DNA from: an uncultured Methanofollis sp.
Lineage (GTDB): Archaea; Halobacteriota; Methanomicrobia; Methanomicrobiales; Methanofollaceae
Direction: 5' to 3'
NCBI RefSeq assembly: GCF_937919355.1
Contig: NZ_CALFSA010000216.1
Span: forward strand, 1 to 7,766
DNA length: 7,766 bases
Shown: piece after piece, positions 5,856 through 7,766 of the stretch
How positions within the stretch are numbered: the first letter of the stretch is position 1
Layout: each line of letters opens with the position of its first letter
Program-made: the position numbers and the translations under genes
Notes under the pieces: generated by a model
The model's input: the letters and a program-made list of their open reading frames with translations, nothing else
The model's database searches: none
What the model was told of the DNA's origin: nothing

Positions 5856-7361
5856 ATGGAGAAGTCGATCGAAGAGATCAATACGAGAATACGCGACGGC
5901 AATGCCCGCGTCGTCACGGCAGAGGAGATGCCGGACATTGTCGCCGAACTCGGTGAGGAAGGTGCTCTCAAGGAGGTAGACGTCGTCACGACCGGGACCT
6001 TCGGGGCGATGTGCTCCTCCGGTGCTTTCCTGAACTTCGGCCACACCGACCCGCCGATCAGGATGGAGAGGATCTGGCTCAACGATGTCGAGGCATATGG
6101 AGGTCTTGCCGCTGTCGACGCGTATATGGGTGCGACCCAGCAGTCCACCACGCAGGGCGATAAATACGGCGGGGCGCACGTGATCGAGGACCTGATCTCG
6201 GGCAGGTCGGTTGAACTCCGCGCGATCTCCCGCGGGACTGACTGCTACCCGCGCCGGACGGTGACCTCCACCCTCCTCCTTGAAGACTTCAACGACGCCG
6301 TGATGGTCAACCCGCGGAATGCCTACCAGAACTACAACGCGGCGACGAACTCGACGGACCGCACTCTCCACACCTATATGGGACTCCTCCTCCCGAACAA
6401 CGGGAACGTCTCCTACTCCGGGGCGGGGGCGCTCTCTCCCCTGGCCAATGACCCTCACTATCATCGGATCAGGAGCGGTGTCCCCATATTCCTTGGCGGA
6501 GCGCAGGGCATGGTCATCGGGCAGGGGACGCAGTCCTCGCCGGCGACTGGTTTTGCGACCCTTATGACGACCGGCGGACTGAAGCAGATGAGCCCGGACT
6601 TCATCAGGGCGGCGACGTACCAGGGCTACGGCGTCACGAAGTACGTCGGTGTCGGCGTCCCCCTGCCTGTCACCGACCTTGAGGTTGTCAGGAGCACGGC
6701 CGTACGGGACGAGGACCTGATGACAACTATCGTCGACTACGGCGTGCCGCACCGCGACCGCCCGGCCATCAGGCGTGTCAGTTTTGCCGAACTGAAGAGT
6801 GGGAAGGTCGAGATCAACGGCGAGGAGGTGAAGACCTCGTCTCTTTCGAGTTACAAGAAGGCCCGCCAGGTCGCGGAGACCCTGCGCGGCTGGGTGGAGC
6901 AGGGGTCGATCGAACTCGCTCTCCCGACAAGGCAGTTCAATGCCGCAAAGAGGACGCACCCGATGCGCGAGACGAAGGTGGTCCCGATGGTGCGCGAGGT
7001 GATGGACACAGCAGTCGTCTGCATCACCGAGGACGAACCGATCACGACGGCGGCCACGAAACTTCTCAAGGGGGAGACGAACCACCTGCCTGTCCTTGAC
7101 GCGGACGGTATCCTCGTCGGGATCGTCACGACCTACGACGTCACCAAGGCCGTCGCACGGCCGGGAGACCGTCTCCTCGTAAAGGACATCATGACCCGGA
7201 AGGTCGTCAGGACGATGCCCGAGGAGGCGGTGGACATCGCCGCACAGAAACTGGACAGGAACAACATCAGCGCGATGCCTGTGGTCGACCCGGCAAACAG
7301 GGTCATCGGCATGCTGACAGCGCTTGACCTTGGCAAACTTGTCGGCGGGAGGTGGCAGTAA
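5856..7361 (+). CDS. Homocysteine biosynthesis protein, DUF39/HcyBio with two CBS domains (L-aspartate semialdehyde sulfurtransferase)
   Basis: This 501-aa protein has an HcyBio (DUF39, COG1900) domain at about 5-365. Two CBS domains follow at about 378-434 (VREVMDTAVVCITEDEPI...GIVTTYDVT) and 442-498 (VKDIMTRKVVRTMPEEAVD...GMLTALDLG). It matches the Methanosarcina acetivorans MA1821 type, shown genetically to make homocysteine from aspartate semialdehyde without the O-acylhomoserine route. C53 (GAMCSSGAF) and C130 (GTDCYPRR) fit the two conserved cysteines proposed to carry persulfide in that protein, with near-identical spacing. CBS domains may sense adenosyl ligands such as SAM, which is inference. 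GGAG at 5850-5853 is too close to the ATG to act as a normal ribosome site; the TATA spacing suggests a leaderless message. The NIL-ferredoxin partner follows 2 bp downstream. Confidence 0.92.
   Translation: MEKSIEEINTRIRDGNARVVTAEEMPDIVAELGEEGALKEVDVVTTGTFGAMCSSGAFLNFGHTDPPIRMERIWLNDVEAYGGLAAVDAYMGATQQSTTQGDKYGGAHVIEDLISGRSVELRAISRGTDCYPRRTVTSTLLLEDFNDAVMVNPRNAYQNYNAATNSTDRTLHTYMGLLLPNNGNVSYSGAGALSPLANDPHYHRIRSGVPIFLGGAQGMVIGQGTQSSPATGFATLMTTGGLKQMSPDFIRAATYQGYGVTKYVGVGVPLPVTDLEVVRSTAVRDEDLMTTIVDYGVPHRDRPAIRRVSFAELKSGKVEINGEEVKTSSLSSYKKARQVAETLRGWVEQGSIELALPTRQFNAAKRTHPMRETKVVPMVREVMDTAVVCITEDEPITTAATKLLKGETNHLPVLDADGILVGIVTTYDVTKAVARPGDRLLVKDIMTRKVVRTMPEEAVDIAAQKLDRNNISAMPVVDPANRVIGMLTALDLGKLVGGRWQ
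7348..7354 (+). promoter_or_regulatory. Strong Shine-Dalgarno for the NIL-ferredoxin gene
   Basis: GGAGGTG lies inside the 3' end of the preceding gene, 9 nt before ATG 7364. It selects that ATG over the in-frame GTG at 7352, which overlaps the site itself. Confidence 0.75.
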
Positions 7362-7363
7362 CC

Positions 7364-7750
7364 ATGAAGTTGATGGTCTCATTCTCCAGGAAGAAAGTCC
7401 ACGAACCGATCATCGCCCGTGTGGTCAAGGACACCGGCGTCCTGATCAATGTCGAGCGGGCCCGGATCGAACCGGGCGAGGGCGATGTGCTCATCGATGT
7501 CCCGAATGGTTCGGCAGAGGAAGTCAGCCAGAAGATGCGCGATCTCGGGGCGACGGTGCGGGTCCTCGAGGACGCCATCCACCACAACGAGACGGAGTGC
7601 GTGGACTGCGGGGCGTGCATCAGCATCTGCCCGCAGGACGTCTTCTCCTTCGACGACGACTGGAACCTCGTCGTCGACCAGAAGCGTTGCGTCCTCTGCG
7701 GTCGGTGCCTCCAGGCATGCCCGCACGGGGCGCTCTCCCTGCTGAGATAG
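7364..7750 (+). CDS. NIL-domain ferredoxin, 2x[4Fe-4S], homocysteine synthesis partner
   Basis: This 128-aa protein from ATG 7364 has an N-terminal NIL domain (about 1-72), a fold also found at the end of methionine transporter ATPases where it binds methionine. A bacterial-type ferredoxin domain follows. Cluster motifs are C79-x2-C82-x2-C85-x3-C89-P and C109-x2-C112-x2-C115-x3-C119-P, each able to ligate a [4Fe-4S] cluster; no cysteine is missing. The pair DUF39-CBS plus NIL-ferredoxin is the arrangement of MA1821-MA1822 in Methanosarcina acetivorans, where the ferredoxin is thought to supply electrons for sulfur transfer or persulfide reduction. The gene begins 2 bp after the upstream stop and has a strong Shine-Dalgarno. 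It ends 16 bp before the window edge; that remainder (GCGGCCCTTTGGGGC) could start a terminator stem or a spacer to a further operon gene. Confidence 0.93.
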   Translation: MKLMVSFSRKKVHEPIIARVVKDTGVLINVERARIEPGEGDVLIDVPNGSAEEVSQKMRDLGATVRVLEDAIHHNETECVDCGACISICPQDVFSFDDDWNLVVDQKRCVLCGRCLQACPHGALSLLR

Positions 7751-7766
7751 GCGGCCCTTTGGGGCA

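Noticed and set aside
5547..7382. 611-codon - strand open frame opposite the homocysteine gene
   Set aside because: Compositional shadow spanning two unrelated + and - genes and the promoter region between them; no domain seen.

Overview
The window looks like chromosome from a methanogenic archaeon, most likely order Methanomicrobiales (Methanoculleus/Methanofollis-like). This rests on the archaeal form of alanyl-tRNA synthetase, TATA-box promoters with apparently leaderless starts, T-tract terminators, and the methanogen-type homocysteine synthesis pair (HcyBio/DUF39-CBS protein plus NIL-ferredoxin). Most genes are GC-rich, using ATC, AAG and TAC codons. The exact genus cannot be fixed by reading alone.

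Layout. Positions 3-101 hold the last 32 codons of hisH on the + strand, followed by a hairpin/T-tract terminator. Positions 258-899 hold a clearly AT-richer DUF3800 gene on the + strand, apparently leaderless from a TTTATATA box. Positions 900-1299 are a gene-poor stretch with inverted repeats and no supported gene. From 1300 to 5772 everything is on the - strand: nif3-like gene, SWIM-domain gene (ATGA overlap), a 60-bp AT-rich promoter gap, alaS, and 2 bp later a membrane-anchored winged-helix regulator that ends in a terminator overlapping its own stop codon. A short divergent promoter region (5773-5855) separates this block from a + strand operon: the DUF39-CBS homocysteine protein (5856-7361) and its two-[4Fe-4S] NIL-ferredoxin partner (7364-7750).

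How the genes work together. The right-hand pair should convert aspartate semialdehyde plus reduced sulfur to homocysteine, with the ferredoxin supplying electrons; both proposed catalytic cysteines are present. alaS charges and proofreads tRNA-Ala. Its tight coupling to a two-TM winged-helix protein is the most intriguing physical linkage here, but a regulatory link is inference. The small SWIM protein coupled to Nif3 is of unknown role. The DUF3800 gene and the repeat-bearing stretch beside it look like an acquired insertion between the convergent hisH and alaS/regulator transcription units.

I found no CRISPR array, tRNA, rRNA, complete insertion sequence or clear multi-gene defence system. 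The nearest thing to an undescribed system is the alaS/membrane-regulator unit and, less certainly, the DUF3800 islet.
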